64,000 bases of DNA, taken from assembly GCA_022486625.1 (NCBI GenBank), contig JAKVKH010000007.1, forward strand, positions 44,102-108,101. The letters run 5' to 3'. The position numbers were made by a program, and so were the translations under genes. Positions 8,257 through 17,476 of this stretch are shown here, one piece after another; the first letter of the stretch is position 1, and the number at the start of each line of letters is the position of its first letter. The DNA is from Butyrivibrio sp. (GTDB lineage Bacteria; Bacillota; Clostridia; Lachnospirales; Lachnospiraceae). The notes below the pieces were generated by a model. It made no database searches and was not told the DNA's origin. It saw nothing but the letters and a program-made list of their open reading frames with translations.

Positions 8257-8862
8257 ATGAGTAAAATGAAAAAAGTATTACCTGTGCTTCTGATGATCTG
8301 GCCCTATCTGCCCTTGATACTGTTATTTACAGATTCATACAGAATTCTGATGGATGTATATTTGGGTTTTACGGGCCCGGTTTATATCCTCAACATTGTC
8401 AATGTATTTACCTGTAGGAGCGCGGATCCGGCAAAGGAGACCGCACACTGTGGCATGCTGCTCAAGCTGTTGCAGATTCCGTTTTATCTGTTGTTTTTTA
8501 TCATTTGGATTCAGCTGTTTGCGTCGAAGGTGATTTCGATGTCATCATCTGCTCCGCAGTTTCTGTTTGACATGACATCGGTCGTGGATATACTGCTGAT
8601 GATTATCGCCTCCAGATATGGGGTGGATGTAGAAGCTTTGCTTGGCATGCTGACAGGCATATATGCACTGCTGATGATTACCTCCTCCATGTACGGGGTG
8701 AGCGCAGCGGTAAAGGGAGTCAGGAGCGGTCAGATATCCCGCAGAAAGGCAGTGCTTCTGTCCGTGATGCATTTCATATTCGCGTTGGATGTGATCGGCG
8801 CCGTTATGATGCATGCATCGATGAAAAAAAGTGTGCCGGAGGTAGTGCAGCAGAATGCATAA
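8257..8862 (+). CDS. Hypothetical integral membrane protein
   Basis: 201 residues that I cannot place in a named family. About five hydrophobic segments are visible (roughly 6-25, 30-50, 67-92, 100-120 and 125-150, with another near 160-180). The segment D-I-L-L-M-I-I-A-S-R-Y-G-V at about 110-122 is partly echoed at 133-146 as A-L-L-M-I-T-S-S-M-Y-G-V, suggesting a short internal duplication. The C-terminal 15 residues are polar. AGGGG lies upstream of the ATG. It is flanked by the repeat array and by the convergent GH20 gene, whose stop is only 7 bases away, so there is no operon context. Confidence 0.7.
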   Translation: MSKMKKVLPVLLMIWPYLPLILLFTDSYRILMDVYLGFTGPVYILNIVNVFTCRSADPAKETAHCGMLLKLLQIPFYLLFFIIWIQLFASKVISMSSSAPQFLFDMTSVVDILLMIIASRYGVDVEALLGMLTGIYALLMITSSMYGVSAAVKGVRSGQISRRKAVLLSVMHFIFALDVIGAVMMHASMKKSVPEVVQQNA

Positions 8863-8869
8863 AAGACAG

Positions 8870-9970
8870 TTACATTTTTGAGATCATGGCTTCATAAAGC
8901 GCTTTGGTCTGGCGGTAGATCTCTGCATCGGAAATGCCCTTGGAATCTTCACCCCAGACAGAGATGGCAGCGCCGGCGATGCCGGTGGTACTTTTAAGTC
9001 TTGTGCCGTTTTCACCGTCCCAGCAGTGCAGGTCCCAGTGCGCCTTCAGGTCATTTACCATATAGGCACGGTCTTCAGTGCTGTCATTGTCTGCGGAAGG
9101 AATATAGTACAGATAATAGGAGTTGTACAGTAACACCTGAAAGCCCAGGGACTGCAGCTGCGCGGCAGAAACGCGGGACGCTCTTCGCTCGCTTTTTTCA
9201 TCCGGATCTTCCGTATCTCCGTCATAGCTCCAGTAGGTGACCTGAATCTTGCTGCTGATTTTTTTGATATTGTTTTTGGTCAGCAGATCATTCCAGATCC
9301 GTACGGTATATCCCTTTTGCATGAGAAGGTCGGAAATCTGGCTGATATATGCGGCAGCTTCTTCATCTGTCGAGGAGAAGAGTTCATCACAGCCGATATG
9401 GAAGTAGCGGCAGCCCTGGAAAAGAGCAGCATATTCTTCGTATAGTTTCTGAACGAAAACGCCGGACTGCGGGTCAGAGAGATCCAGTTCGCCGTCATCT
9501 GCCTGCAGATCGCAGACTTCTTTCTGAGAGGAAGCTTCAGCCAGCTTCAGGAAACCGCCCATGTGTGCCGGTGCGTCGATTTCCGGTACGAGATCCACAT
9601 TTCTTTTTTGAGCATAGGTGATCAGATCCTTTATTTCTTTATCTGTGAGGAAAAGTCCTTTGGTGCGGGGATTACGGCAGGCACCGTCTGCAGTTTTATC
9701 CGATTTCTTTTCCGTCTGTCCCAGAAAGGCACATTCGATGCCGACATTCTCATTGTCTGTCAGATGCAGCTGCAGAAAGCTGCCGGAACGCCCGGAGAGC
9801 AGGTCAATATACTCCCGCAGCTCTTTCGGAGAATAGTATCTTCTGGCACAGTCCAGCGTGATGCCGGCCTGTACAGGCTGTGCTGCGCAGGCAGTGGCTG
9901 CGGCGGGACTTCCGGTCAGGCCAGAAACCAGTAGAATACTGATAATGATACAGAATATTTTTTTATACAT
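8870..9970 (-). CDS. Secreted GH20-family glycoside hydrolase (beta-N-acetylhexosaminidase-like)
   Basis: 366 residues with a Sec signal peptide at about 1-30 (K-K then a hydrophobic stretch ending A-A-A-T-A-C-A-A). The rest is a bare GH20 TIM barrel: R-Y-Y-S-P-K-E-L-R-E-Y at 44-54, F-L-Q-L-H-L-T-D at 65-72, V-P-E-I-D-A-P-A-H at 128-136, and the catalytic pair D195-E196 in H-I-G-C-D-E. GH20 enzymes remove terminal N-acetylhexosamine using the substrate acetamido group. The usual second glycine of H-x-G-G-D-E is cysteine here. There is no N-terminal GH20b domain or cell-wall anchor, so it is either freely secreted or tethered otherwise. GGAG is placed 5 bases before the start. Confidence 0.85.
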   Translation of the reverse strand: MYKKIFCIIISILLVSGLTGSPAAATACAAQPVQAGITLDCARRYYSPKELREYIDLLSGRSGSFLQLHLTDNENVGIECAFLGQTEKKSDKTADGACRNPRTKGLFLTDKEIKDLITYAQKRNVDLVPEIDAPAHMGGFLKLAEASSQKEVCDLQADDGELDLSDPQSGVFVQKLYEEYAALFQGCRYFHIGCDELFSSTDEEAAAYISQISDLLMQKGYTVRIWNDLLTKNNIKKISSKIQVTYWSYDGDTEDPDEKSERRASRVSAAQLQSLGFQVLLYNSYYLYYIPSADNDSTEDRAYMVNDLKAHWDLHCWDGENGTRLKSTTGIAGAAISVWGEDSKGISDAEIYRQTKALYEAMISKM

Positions 9971-10016
9971 AATAGCTCCATTGATTTTTCTTACAGCATA
10001 CGCTTTCAGAATAGGC

Positions 10017-10071
10017 TTGACAAGTATCCGAATTCGGACTATCTTGAGATAAGAGTCCGAATTCGGATACT
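10017..10071 (+). promoter_or_regulatory. Promoter with two perfect operators for the MarR-MATE operon
   Basis: TTGACA (10017-10022), 17-base spacer, TATCTT (10040-10045). Two 18-base arms form a perfect inverted repeat: AGTATCCGAATTCGGACT (10023-10040) and its complement (10054-10071), 13 bases apart. Each arm contains the 12-bp palindrome TCCGAATTCGGA; the two centres are 29 bp apart. One operator fills the -35/-10 spacer and the other covers the start region, which fits repression by the MarR protein encoded downstream. Confidence 0.88.
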
Positions 10072-10116
10072 TTTTGCGCTGACACAGTAACCATGGTCGG
10101 CAGAAGATGGAGAATT

Positions 10117-10560
10117 ATGGCGGATCAGATCAAAGATCAGCTGAATCAGCTGAACAGAATGTACAAGGAAATGGACGATATATACAGAAGGCAGGCGGCC
10201 CGGTTTGATCTTTCCGATGCGGCGTTCTGGGTCCTTTATACACTTTGCAGGGAAGAGGCGGAAATATCACAGAACGAACTCTGCACCATGTGGTTTTTCC
10301 CGAAGCAGACGGTCAACTCGGCAATTAATGTGCTGGTGAAAAAAGAATATGTAACACTGCAGCAGATTCCGGGAACAAGGAATCGCAAGGCAGTAAAACT
10401 GACGGATAACGGACAGAAGTTCTGTGAACAGAGTATCCTGCCCCTGATCCGGGCGGAGGATGATTCCTTTATACAGATGGATGTGCAGGAAAGAAAAATC
10501 TTTCTGCAGCTGTTCCGGAAACAGATCGATTCAATGAAGAAATCGCTTCAATCCGTCTGA
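10117..10560 (+). CDS. MarR-family transcriptional repressor
   Basis: 147 residues; winged HTH at about 45-100 with recognition segment F-P-K-Q-T-V-N-S-A-I-N and a short wing around N-R-K-A. ATG 10117 has GGAG 4 bases upstream; the ATG at 10093 has no site. Directly preceded by a promoter with two perfect palindromes and followed 43 bases later by a MATE exporter, so it probably represses its own operon and responds to an export substrate. Confidence 0.9.
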   Translation: MADQIKDQLNQLNRMYKEMDDIYRRQAARFDLSDAAFWVLYTLCREEAEISQNELCTMWFFPKQTVNSAINVLVKKEYVTLQQIPGTRNRKAVKLTDNGQKFCEQSILPLIRAEDDSFIQMDVQERKIFLQLFRKQIDSMKKSLQSV

Positions 10561-10603
10561 GGTTGGAGCGTTTTTTTATTATTCAGTGAAAGGTTTTGAA
10601 ATT

Positions 10604-11935
10604 ATGAGAATACATTTATCAGATCATTTTAGCTATAAAAGGCTGATCACCTTTGTAATGCCGACGATTATCATGATGATCGTAACTTCCATATACAGCA
10701 TTGTGGACGGCGTCTTCGTTTCCAATATCGTCGGTAAAAATGCGTTTGCAGCAGTCAATCTGATGATGCCGGCCCTGATGGTAATCGGGTCTTTCGGCTT
10801 CATGATCGGGACCGGCGGCAGTGCGCTGATTTCCAAAACACTGGGCGAAGGGCAGGGAGAGAAGGCAAACCGGTACTTTTCCATGCTGATTCTGATCATT
10901 GTGGTGGTCGGGATCTCCTTTTCCGTGATCGGCTTCATACTGATGGGAACCATTGCAGAGCTGCTGGGAGCAACCGCTGCGACCATGGGATACTGCACGG
11001 TATACGGCAGAACCGTGATTGTGGGGATGACGTTTTTCATGCTGCAGAACACCTTCCAGAGCTTCCTGGTGACAGCGGAGAAGCCCCGGATGGGACTTGC
11101 GGTTTCTGTTGGCGCGGGACTCTGCAATGTGTTTCTGGATTTTCTGTTTGTCTATGTGTTCCGGATGGGCGTATTCGGCGCTGCATTTGCAACGGCATTC
11201 AGCCAGGGTGTTGGTGCGCTGATTCCGCTGATCTATTTCGGAAGACCCAATAACAGCAGGCTCAGACTGGTCAGAACACAGATGGACTGGAAGGCATTCG
11301 GACAGGTATGCCTGAACGGCTCTTCAGAAATGCTGACCAGCATTTCCGCATCGATTGTCGGCATGATCTATAATTATCAGCTCATGCGTGTAGCAGCGGA
11401 AGACGGTGTGGCAGCCTATGGCGTCATCATGTATGTATCCATGATCTTCCAGGGATTTTTCTTTGGCTATGCCATCGGCTGTGCGCCGATTATCGGATAT
11501 AATTATGGCGCCGGGAACCAGACAGAGCTGAAGAATATGTTCAGAAAGAGCCTGATACTGATTGGCGGTATGGCAGTGCTGATGAAGGTGTCGGCAACCG
11601 TGTTTGCACCTGCACTGGCCGGGATTTTTGTAGGCTATGATGCGGATCTGCTTGCCATGACGACGAACGGACTGCAGATTTATTCCTTCGCATTTTTACT
11701 GAGCGGCTTTAATATTTTCGGTTCTGCATTTTTTACGGCGCTCAGCAACGGGCCGGTATCGGCAGCAATTTCTTTTCTGCGTACGCTTGTGTTTGAAGTA
11801 TCCGCAGTGCTGCTTCTGCCGCGTATTTTGGGTATTAACGGGATCTGGTCGGCGATTACGGTTGCAGAAGCAATGACGCTTCTGGTTACGATGTTTTTCC
11901 TGATCAGAAACCGCAACAGATATCACTATGCCTGA
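10604..11935 (+). CDS. MATE-family multidrug efflux transporter
   Basis: 443 residues with about 12 membrane segments in two homologous halves, as in NorM/DinF/MepA-type cation-coupled exporters. The first half has the usual D-G-V-F-V-S-N and G-F-M-I-G-T-G-G-S-A-L-I-S-K pattern; the second half has P-I-I-G-Y-N-Y-G-A-G-N. The start at ATG 10604 is preferred over an in-frame GTG at 10586 because AAAGG sits upstream of it. Expressed with the MarR gene. Its stop codon directly abuts that of the convergent ABC exporter gene without a visible terminator. Confidence 0.92.
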   Translation: MRIHLSDHFSYKRLITFVMPTIIMMIVTSIYSIVDGVFVSNIVGKNAFAAVNLMMPALMVIGSFGFMIGTGGSALISKTLGEGQGEKANRYFSMLILIIVVVGISFSVIGFILMGTIAELLGATAATMGYCTVYGRTVIVGMTFFMLQNTFQSFLVTAEKPRMGLAVSVGAGLCNVFLDFLFVYVFRMGVFGAAFATAFSQGVGALIPLIYFGRPNNSRLRLVRTQMDWKAFGQVCLNGSSEMLTSISASIVGMIYNYQLMRVAAEDGVAAYGVIMYVSMIFQGFFFGYAIGCAPIIGYNYGAGNQTELKNMFRKSLILIGGMAVLMKVSATVFAPALAGIFVGYDADLLAMTTNGLQIYSFAFLLSGFNIFGSAFFTALSNGPVSAAISFLRTLVFEVSAVLLLPRILGINGIWSAITVAEAMTLLVTMFFLIRNRNRYHYA

Positions 11936-13669
11936 TCAGTGTCCCATTGCCATTTCATAGAGCTTGCAGTATTCGCCGTGAAGCTGCATCAGCTCTTCAT
12001 GTGTGCCCTGTTCTTCGATTCCGTTGTCGGTCAGAACGAGAATGCGCTGTGCATTGCGGATGGTGGAGAGACGGTGTGCGATGACGAAGGTCGTGCGGTT
12101 CTTTGCGAGTTTTTCCAGAGAATCCTGCACGACCTTTTCGCTTTCATTGTCGAGCGCACTGGTCGCTTCATCGAAGATCAGCACGGGCGGATTCTTTAAG
12201 AATACACGGGCGATGGACAGACGCTGTTTCTGCCCGCCGGAGAGCTTCACGCCGCGCTGTCCGATATCGGTGTCATAGCCGTCCGGCAGTGACATGATAA
12301 AGTCATGTGCATTGGCGTTTCTGGCAGCTTCTACGATTTCTTCATCTGTGGCGTCAGGTTTGCCGTAGCGGATATTCTCTGCGATACTGCCGCTGAACAG
12401 ATAGACGTCCTGTTGCACGATGCCGATATGGTCACGCAGGCTCTTGACTGTAACATCCCGGATATCCTGTCCGTCGATTCTGACACATCCGTCAGTTACT
12501 TCATAGAATCTCGGAATCAGGCTGCAGAGGGTACTCTTGCCCGCACCGGAGGGACCCACCAGAGCAACATAGGCGCCGGCAGGCACATTTAGATCAATAT
12601 GGTCCAGAACCGGTGCGGTTTCCGGTGAATAGCGGAAGGTCACATGCTCGAAGAAAATTGCACCCTTTACATTCTGCAGTACGGCGGCATTCGGACGATC
12701 CTGGATATCCGGGTCGATATCCAGAATCTCGCGGAAGCGTTCAAAGCCGGAATAGCCGTTCTGGAACTGCTCGGTGAAGTCGATCAGTGTCTTGATGGGA
12801 TCGGTAAACACATTGATATAGAGCAGGAAGGTAATGAAATCTGTGACATTTACGACCTGCTTCGTGATCAGAAGGCCGCCGGATACAATGACCAGAATAT
12901 TGATCATTGCGGTAAAGGCGGTGAGGCCGGACTGGTAGCAGCCCATATAGAAATAGCTGTTCTTCTTGGCATTTAAAAAACCGTCGTTTCCTTCACGGAA
13001 TTTCTGATTCTCAATTTCCTCATTGGCAAAGGACTTCACTACGCGGATACCGGAGAGGTTGTCTTCGATCTGCGCGTTGATGCCGGCGATTTTCACACGG
13101 TTTTCGCGGAAGGCTTTTTTCATCCGCTTATTCAGAACCCAGGCATAGCAGAGCATGAACGGAACGAGGATAAATGCGGCGATGGTCAGCAGGGGACTGA
13201 TGTTGACCAGAATAACGAAGGCACCGATGATCTTGATCATCGATATGACGATATTCTCCGGGCCGTGGTGCAGAAGCTCGCTGATGTCGAACAGATCGGT
13301 CGTAATGCGGGACATGAGCTGGCCGACCTTCTGGTCATCGTAGAATGTGAAGGAGAGCTTCTGATAATGTGCGAAGATCTCCGCACGCATGTCGTATTCA
13401 ATTCTGGCGCCCATGACATGACCGTAATTGGCGATAAAAAAATTGCAGTACCACTGCAGCAGAATCAGTGCGACCATGACGCCGCCGATTGTCAGAATCC
13501 TGCCGGCAGCGTCAGATGGTGTCATATAGATGACCTTTGACGTCACATAGCGCACGGCGAGCGGGATCATGAGGGCAATGGCTGCCGACAGGATGGCAAA
13601 GAACATGTCAGCAAAAAATATTTTTTTATAAGGTTTGTAGTAGGAGAGCAGTTTCCTGAAATTTGTCAT
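11936..13669 (-). CDS. ABC exporter, fused membrane and ATPase domains (MsbA/LmrA type)
   Basis: 577 residues. Six membrane helices (about 15-310) are followed by a nucleotide-binding domain: Walker A G-P-S-G-A-G-K-S-T at 372-380, signature L-S-G-G-Q at 476-480, Walker B F-D-E-A-T-S-A-L-D just after, and the H-loop histidine in F-V-I-A-H-R. This is a half-transporter expected to work as a homodimer exporting lipids, peptides or drugs. No partner half is adjacent. Monocistronic; AAAGGAT precedes the start. Confidence 0.93.
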   Translation of the reverse strand: MTNFRKLLSYYKPYKKIFFADMFFAILSAAIALMIPLAVRYVTSKVIYMTPSDAAGRILTIGGVMVALILLQWYCNFFIANYGHVMGARIEYDMRAEIFAHYQKLSFTFYDDQKVGQLMSRITTDLFDISELLHHGPENIVISMIKIIGAFVILVNISPLLTIAAFILVPFMLCYAWVLNKRMKKAFRENRVKIAGINAQIEDNLSGIRVVKSFANEEIENQKFREGNDGFLNAKKNSYFYMGCYQSGLTAFTAMINILVIVSGGLLITKQVVNVTDFITFLLYINVFTDPIKTLIDFTEQFQNGYSGFERFREILDIDPDIQDRPNAAVLQNVKGAIFFEHVTFRYSPETAPVLDHIDLNVPAGAYVALVGPSGAGKSTLCSLIPRFYEVTDGCVRIDGQDIRDVTVKSLRDHIGIVQQDVYLFSGSIAENIRYGKPDATDEEIVEAARNANAHDFIMSLPDGYDTDIGQRGVKLSGGQKQRLSIARVFLKNPPVLIFDEATSALDNESEKVVQDSLEKLAKNRTTFVIAHRLSTIRNAQRILVLTDNGIEEQGTHEELMQLHGEYCKLYEMAMGH

Positions 13670-13769
13670 ATAGAAGGATCCTTTCGGCGGTTCGCAAGAG
13701 ATTGATCAGAGACCTGTGCATGTAGAAAACTATATGCCAGGATGCCGGGAAATTCAAGTAAACCCGGAG

Positions 13770-13802
13770 TATAAATAAACAGAGGTGCAATGGCACCTCT
13801 GT
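13770..13802 (-). terminator. Terminator of the beta-mannosidase gene
   Basis: Stem ACAGAGGTGC/GCACCTCTGT (13779-13788 and 13793-13802) with a four-base loop, followed on the minus strand by TTTATTTAT. Confidence 0.75.
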
Positions 13803-13862
13803 CTATTGAAGCCTGCTTTGCAGGTTCTGTAATTAAAAATCTGATGTTGAAGTTCTGCAGGA

Positions 13863-16340
13863 TCAGTGAATATCGTAGACACTGCGTACATGAAGGTTCT
13901 TTGCGGTGCCTCTCAGAATCTCGATTTCTCTTGTACCGGCATTCATGTCGAAGTAATTGTCTGACAGAAGGAGAGTTCCGTCTTCATCGGAGATCTCCAC
14001 ACTTCTGGCATAGGCAGATGCAGTGACAGTGATTCTGTTTCCGGAAACGGTACAGGTAAGTGCAGGATCTTTGAAACGGAAGAATTTCGGAGCGATGAAG
14101 AGTACAGTACCGGAGGAGATGACCGTTCCGTTTTCAAGTGCTTCATAGCTGATATACTGATCCCGCTCTTTTGCATCCGCAAAGTCCTCTTCGTCCAGCC
14201 AGGTTGCGGAGAGTGGTGCTGCAGAGAGCTTCTTTTCTCCGCTGCGGATAATTGCGCCTGTGGTATCACGAAGTGCCCATTGTACAGTCAGCTCATGCGC
14301 TTTCAGGCTTTCATTCGTTACACACAGATGAATCTTTTTCTGCAGGTCATAGGGCTGTGCATTGACATTCGGATCCTGTGTCAGTGTACTCTCTTCCGCG
14401 CAGGAGAGAAGAACCGGTGCGAAGAACCGCTTTGCCATGTAGTGCAGCGCTTTCCAGCGGCCGTAGTAATCAATGGATGCCCAGGAGGCAACCGGCCAGC
14501 AGTCGTTGAGCTGCCAGTAGATGGAACCCATGCAGATTCCGCGGATACGGCGGAAGTGTTCTACGCCGTAGCGGATGGCGTCAGCCTGCAGGAGCTGTGA
14601 AGCATACAGCATGGTATCGAAGTCCGTCGGGTACAGGTAGGTCTGCTCGAGGTAGTTCATGATCTTGCCGTTTGCCGCGCCGTTTCGCTGATGCTTTTCC
14701 ATGACATAGGAAAAGATATTGCGGTCTTCCGGCTCGGTAAACTGCTTTACGGTAGCCAGGCAGGGGAAGGACTGGAAACCGAATTCGGACAGGAAGCGGA
14801 AACTGAACTTGCGATATTCCGTAAACGGCTTGTTCCCGTGCCATACATCCCAGTAATGGGCATCTCCGCGGTGTTCGTCGCCCGGATTGTCGAAACCGCC
14901 GCAGGAAGACGGACTTGACGGCCAGTAGAAATGCTGCGGGTCCTCTTCTTTCAGAACGGACGGGATGATGTATTCGAACAGCTTGATATAATCACTTCTG
15001 TTCTTCATCGGGAAATCATACCATGTGGTGGAGGATTCGATTTCATTGTTGCCGCACCAGAGCGCAAGGGATGCGTGGTGGCGGAGTCTTCTGATATTGT
15101 CCGTGAACTCTGCACGTACGCTCTGCTCAAATTCCGGTGTCAGATCGTAAACGGCGCAGGCGAACATGAAGTCCTGCCATACAAGGAGTCCCAGTTCATC
15201 ACAGGCATCATAGAACCAGTCATCCGGGTAATAGCCGCCGCCCCAGACACGGATGAAGTTGAAATTCGCAAGTTTGCAGCCTTCCAGAAGATGATGCGTT
15301 CTTTCCGGGGTGACTCTTCCCAGAAGGTTGTCTTCAGGAATATAATCTGCGCCCATGGCAAAGATCTGCACACCGTTGATGGTTGGTGCGAAGCTGCTTC
15401 CGTGCGCGTCCTTTTCGATGGTCATGGTAATGGTACGAAGGCCGATTCTTTTTTCACAGGTATCGAGTTCCTTCCCGTCATGCAGAAGTGTCATGCGGAC
15501 GGTATAGAGGGGCTGATCGCCAAAGCCGTTCGGCCACCAGAGCTTTGGAGCGTGGATTTTAATGGTTTCTGTATTGTCGGTTTCTGCGATCTTTTTTCCA
15601 TCAGGATCCAGAACTTCGGTGTGAAGGGTATAGGTATCTGCGGCAGCATCATCAAAGAAACGCAGGCTGTGTTTTTCGGAGAGCCGGTGGAAATCAACGC
15701 GCAGTCCCAGAGTGACATCAGAAACGTGATCAACGGAATTCATGTGATGTTCCTGTGTGATATAGACATTTTCAAATCTGGCATCATTTATTCCCAGCAG
15801 ATTCACGTCGCGCCAGATTCCGGCATCAGGCAGACGCGGACCCCAGTCCCAGCCGGACATGCAGTGTGCCTTCCGGAGCATGGTGAAACCGTTGATACAG
15901 TCAGAGGAGCCGTTCAACGGATTTCTGGCATAGGATTCACGGAAAAATTTCAGCGGAGAGTGGAAAATGATATGCAGTTCATTTCCCGTTGCCTTCAGCA
16001 GAGGACGAACAGAATATTCAAAAACGCGGTGCATGTTGTCTGCACTGCCGATCAGCGTGCCGTTCAGATAAATGTCGGCAAGTGTATCCAGACCCATGAA
16101 CTGCAGAATGGTTTCTTCACATTGCAGCATGGAGGCCTCTGCGTCAAAAGATGTCTGATATTCATAATCATATTCCATCAGTTTCAGAGCGTCTTCTTCA
16201 TTGGCACGGTAAAAGGGGTCTTCCATTTTGCCGGCGGCAAGGAGATCACCGTATACGGAACCGGGAACAGCGGCCGGAAGCCACTGTGGATCGTTTACCC
16301 GGCGCATCTGCCAGGAACTGTTTATTATTTTTGTCATCAT
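13863..16340 (-). CDS. Beta-mannosidase, glycoside hydrolase family 2
   Basis: An 825-residue GH2 enzyme that removes terminal beta-mannose from manno-oligosaccharides. It has an N-terminal jelly roll (about 1-180), with M-S-G-W-D-W-G-P-R typical of beta-mannosidases at 161-169, an immunoglobulin-like domain, and a TIM barrel with the acid/base E433 in W-C-G-N-N-E and the nucleophile E519 in S-E-F-G-F-Q. C-terminal beta domains complete it. There is no signal peptide, so it acts in the cytoplasm on imported oligosaccharides. It is divergent from an AraC regulator 130 bases away, its likely activator. No transporter is next to it. Confidence 0.94.
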   Translation of the reverse strand: MMTKIINSSWQMRRVNDPQWLPAAVPGSVYGDLLAAGKMEDPFYRANEEDALKLMEYDYEYQTSFDAEASMLQCEETILQFMGLDTLADIYLNGTLIGSADNMHRVFEYSVRPLLKATGNELHIIFHSPLKFFRESYARNPLNGSSDCINGFTMLRKAHCMSGWDWGPRLPDAGIWRDVNLLGINDARFENVYITQEHHMNSVDHVSDVTLGLRVDFHRLSEKHSLRFFDDAAADTYTLHTEVLDPDGKKIAETDNTETIKIHAPKLWWPNGFGDQPLYTVRMTLLHDGKELDTCEKRIGLRTITMTIEKDAHGSSFAPTINGVQIFAMGADYIPEDNLLGRVTPERTHHLLEGCKLANFNFIRVWGGGYYPDDWFYDACDELGLLVWQDFMFACAVYDLTPEFEQSVRAEFTDNIRRLRHHASLALWCGNNEIESSTTWYDFPMKNRSDYIKLFEYIIPSVLKEEDPQHFYWPSSPSSCGGFDNPGDEHRGDAHYWDVWHGNKPFTEYRKFSFRFLSEFGFQSFPCLATVKQFTEPEDRNIFSYVMEKHQRNGAANGKIMNYLEQTYLYPTDFDTMLYASQLLQADAIRYGVEHFRRIRGICMGSIYWQLNDCWPVASWASIDYYGRWKALHYMAKRFFAPVLLSCAEESTLTQDPNVNAQPYDLQKKIHLCVTNESLKAHELTVQWALRDTTGAIIRSGEKKLSAAPLSATWLDEEDFADAKERDQYISYEALENGTVISSGTVLFIAPKFFRFKDPALTCTVSGNRITVTASAYARSVEISDEDGTLLLSDNYFDMNAGTREIEILRGTAKNLHVRSVYDIH

Positions 16341-16470
16341 CGCTGTTTTATTCCCTCCAGTCAGGAAAAAATACTGTTACATCAGTTATGAATATTTTAA
16401 CAGCTGCAGCAGGCAGATGCTATAATAAGAATATTGAAAAATAGAACAGATCTATTCAGACGGAGATAAA

Positions 16471-17346
16471 ATGAAACCTTATTACGAGAAAATAGATGTG
16501 CTGAAAATGCCGTATGAAGCTTTTTCCTACACTCTGACGCCGGATAACGGAATTGCTGCACACTGGCATTACTATATGGAAGTAATCTACTTTAGGAATG
16601 GCTGCGGACTGATCGGAGACGGAACCTGTGAAACACCGGTCAGGGGAGGACAGATTGCTGTGTTTCCGCCCAAGAGAGTACATTCTATCAGAGGAAAAAG
16701 TGCTTTTTCAGAGTACATGGTTCTGAAATTCGATCCGTATCTTTTCGGGAGTGCGGGGCTGGGAGTAGCTGATTTCGGAACACTCTTTGAATGCGCTGAG
16801 GCAGATCCTGCGGCACCGATGATACTGACGCAGACGATGCTGCAGGAAACAGAACCCGGGGTATATTTTGAAAAGATTATAGAGGAACTGCAGGCCAGAA
16901 GATATGGTTACAGTCTGGAGATCCGTTGTCAGACGATTTCTCTTTTACTTGAAATTATCAGGATCTGGCGTAACCAGGGCTTTGATACTGACCGTGCATT
17001 TACACTCAGCAATGAACTGCGGAGTCTGTCCGCATATATATATGATCATGCCGGAGACAGTCTGGAAGTGGAGCAGCTGGCGGAGAAGTGTCATATGAGC
17101 TATTCCTATTTTGCCAGAATGTTCAGGGAGGTATACGGGAGGAGCTGCAGCGGGTATATCAGCTATGTGCGTGTGAATAAAGTACGTGAGATGCTGCAGT
17201 TTACTGATTTTGATCTTGACTATATCAGCCATGACTGCGGATTTGCAGACTGCAGTCATATGATTCGGGTATTCAGAAAGAGTGAGGGAATTACACCGGG
17301 AAAATACCGGAAAATGGTGAGCAGAAAAGCAGATGAAAATCAATGA
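16471..17346 (+). CDS. AraC-family transcriptional regulator
   Basis: 291 residues: an N-terminal cupin-like sensor domain (about 15-150, including H-W-H-Y-Y-M-E-V and F-P-P-K-R-V-H-S) and two C-terminal HTH motifs at about 185-285, ending with the family pattern G-I-T-P-G-K-Y-R. GGAG lies 5-8 bases before the start. Divergent from the beta-mannosidase gene, so it probably responds to a mannoside or related sugar. The last codons run into a short A/T-rich tandem repeat of about 20 bp (17333-17375). Confidence 0.9.
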   Translation: MKPYYEKIDVLKMPYEAFSYTLTPDNGIAAHWHYYMEVIYFRNGCGLIGDGTCETPVRGGQIAVFPPKRVHSIRGKSAFSEYMVLKFDPYLFGSAGLGVADFGTLFECAEADPAAPMILTQTMLQETEPGVYFEKIIEELQARRYGYSLEIRCQTISLLLEIIRIWRNQGFDTDRAFTLSNELRSLSAYIYDHAGDSLEVEQLAEKCHMSYSYFARMFREVYGRSCSGYISYVRVNKVREMLQFTDFDLDYISHDCGFADCSHMIRVFRKSEGITPGKYRKMVSRKADENQ

Positions 17347-17376
17347 AGATTAATGAAAATCAATGAAAATTAATGA

Positions 17377-17413
17377 TCAGATGCCGGATCCGCAAAGAAG
17401 ATCCGGCATCTGA
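17377..17413. terminator. Strong hairpin between convergent AraC and dehydrogenase genes
   Basis: Perfect 14-bp stem TCAGATGCCGGATC/GATCCGGCATCTGA (17377-17390 and 17400-17413) with a 9-base loop. The U-tract is weak on both sides (minus strand continues ATTAATTTTC), so terminator function is probable but not certain. Confidence 0.6.
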
Positions 17414-17476
17414 TGGAAATGAACGGCAGAGACTGCAGAAAGGTTTCTGCCGGCTGACATAGTCCGGACAGGGTGC

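Noticed and set aside
11936..11941. Regulatory site in the TGATCA palindrome between convergent genes
   Set aside because: It is explained by the two abutting TGA stop codons.
14931..16391. A 486-codon frame on the plus strand
   Set aside because: Antisense to the GH2 beta-mannosidase, whose catalytic motifs are complete; low-complexity translation without domains.
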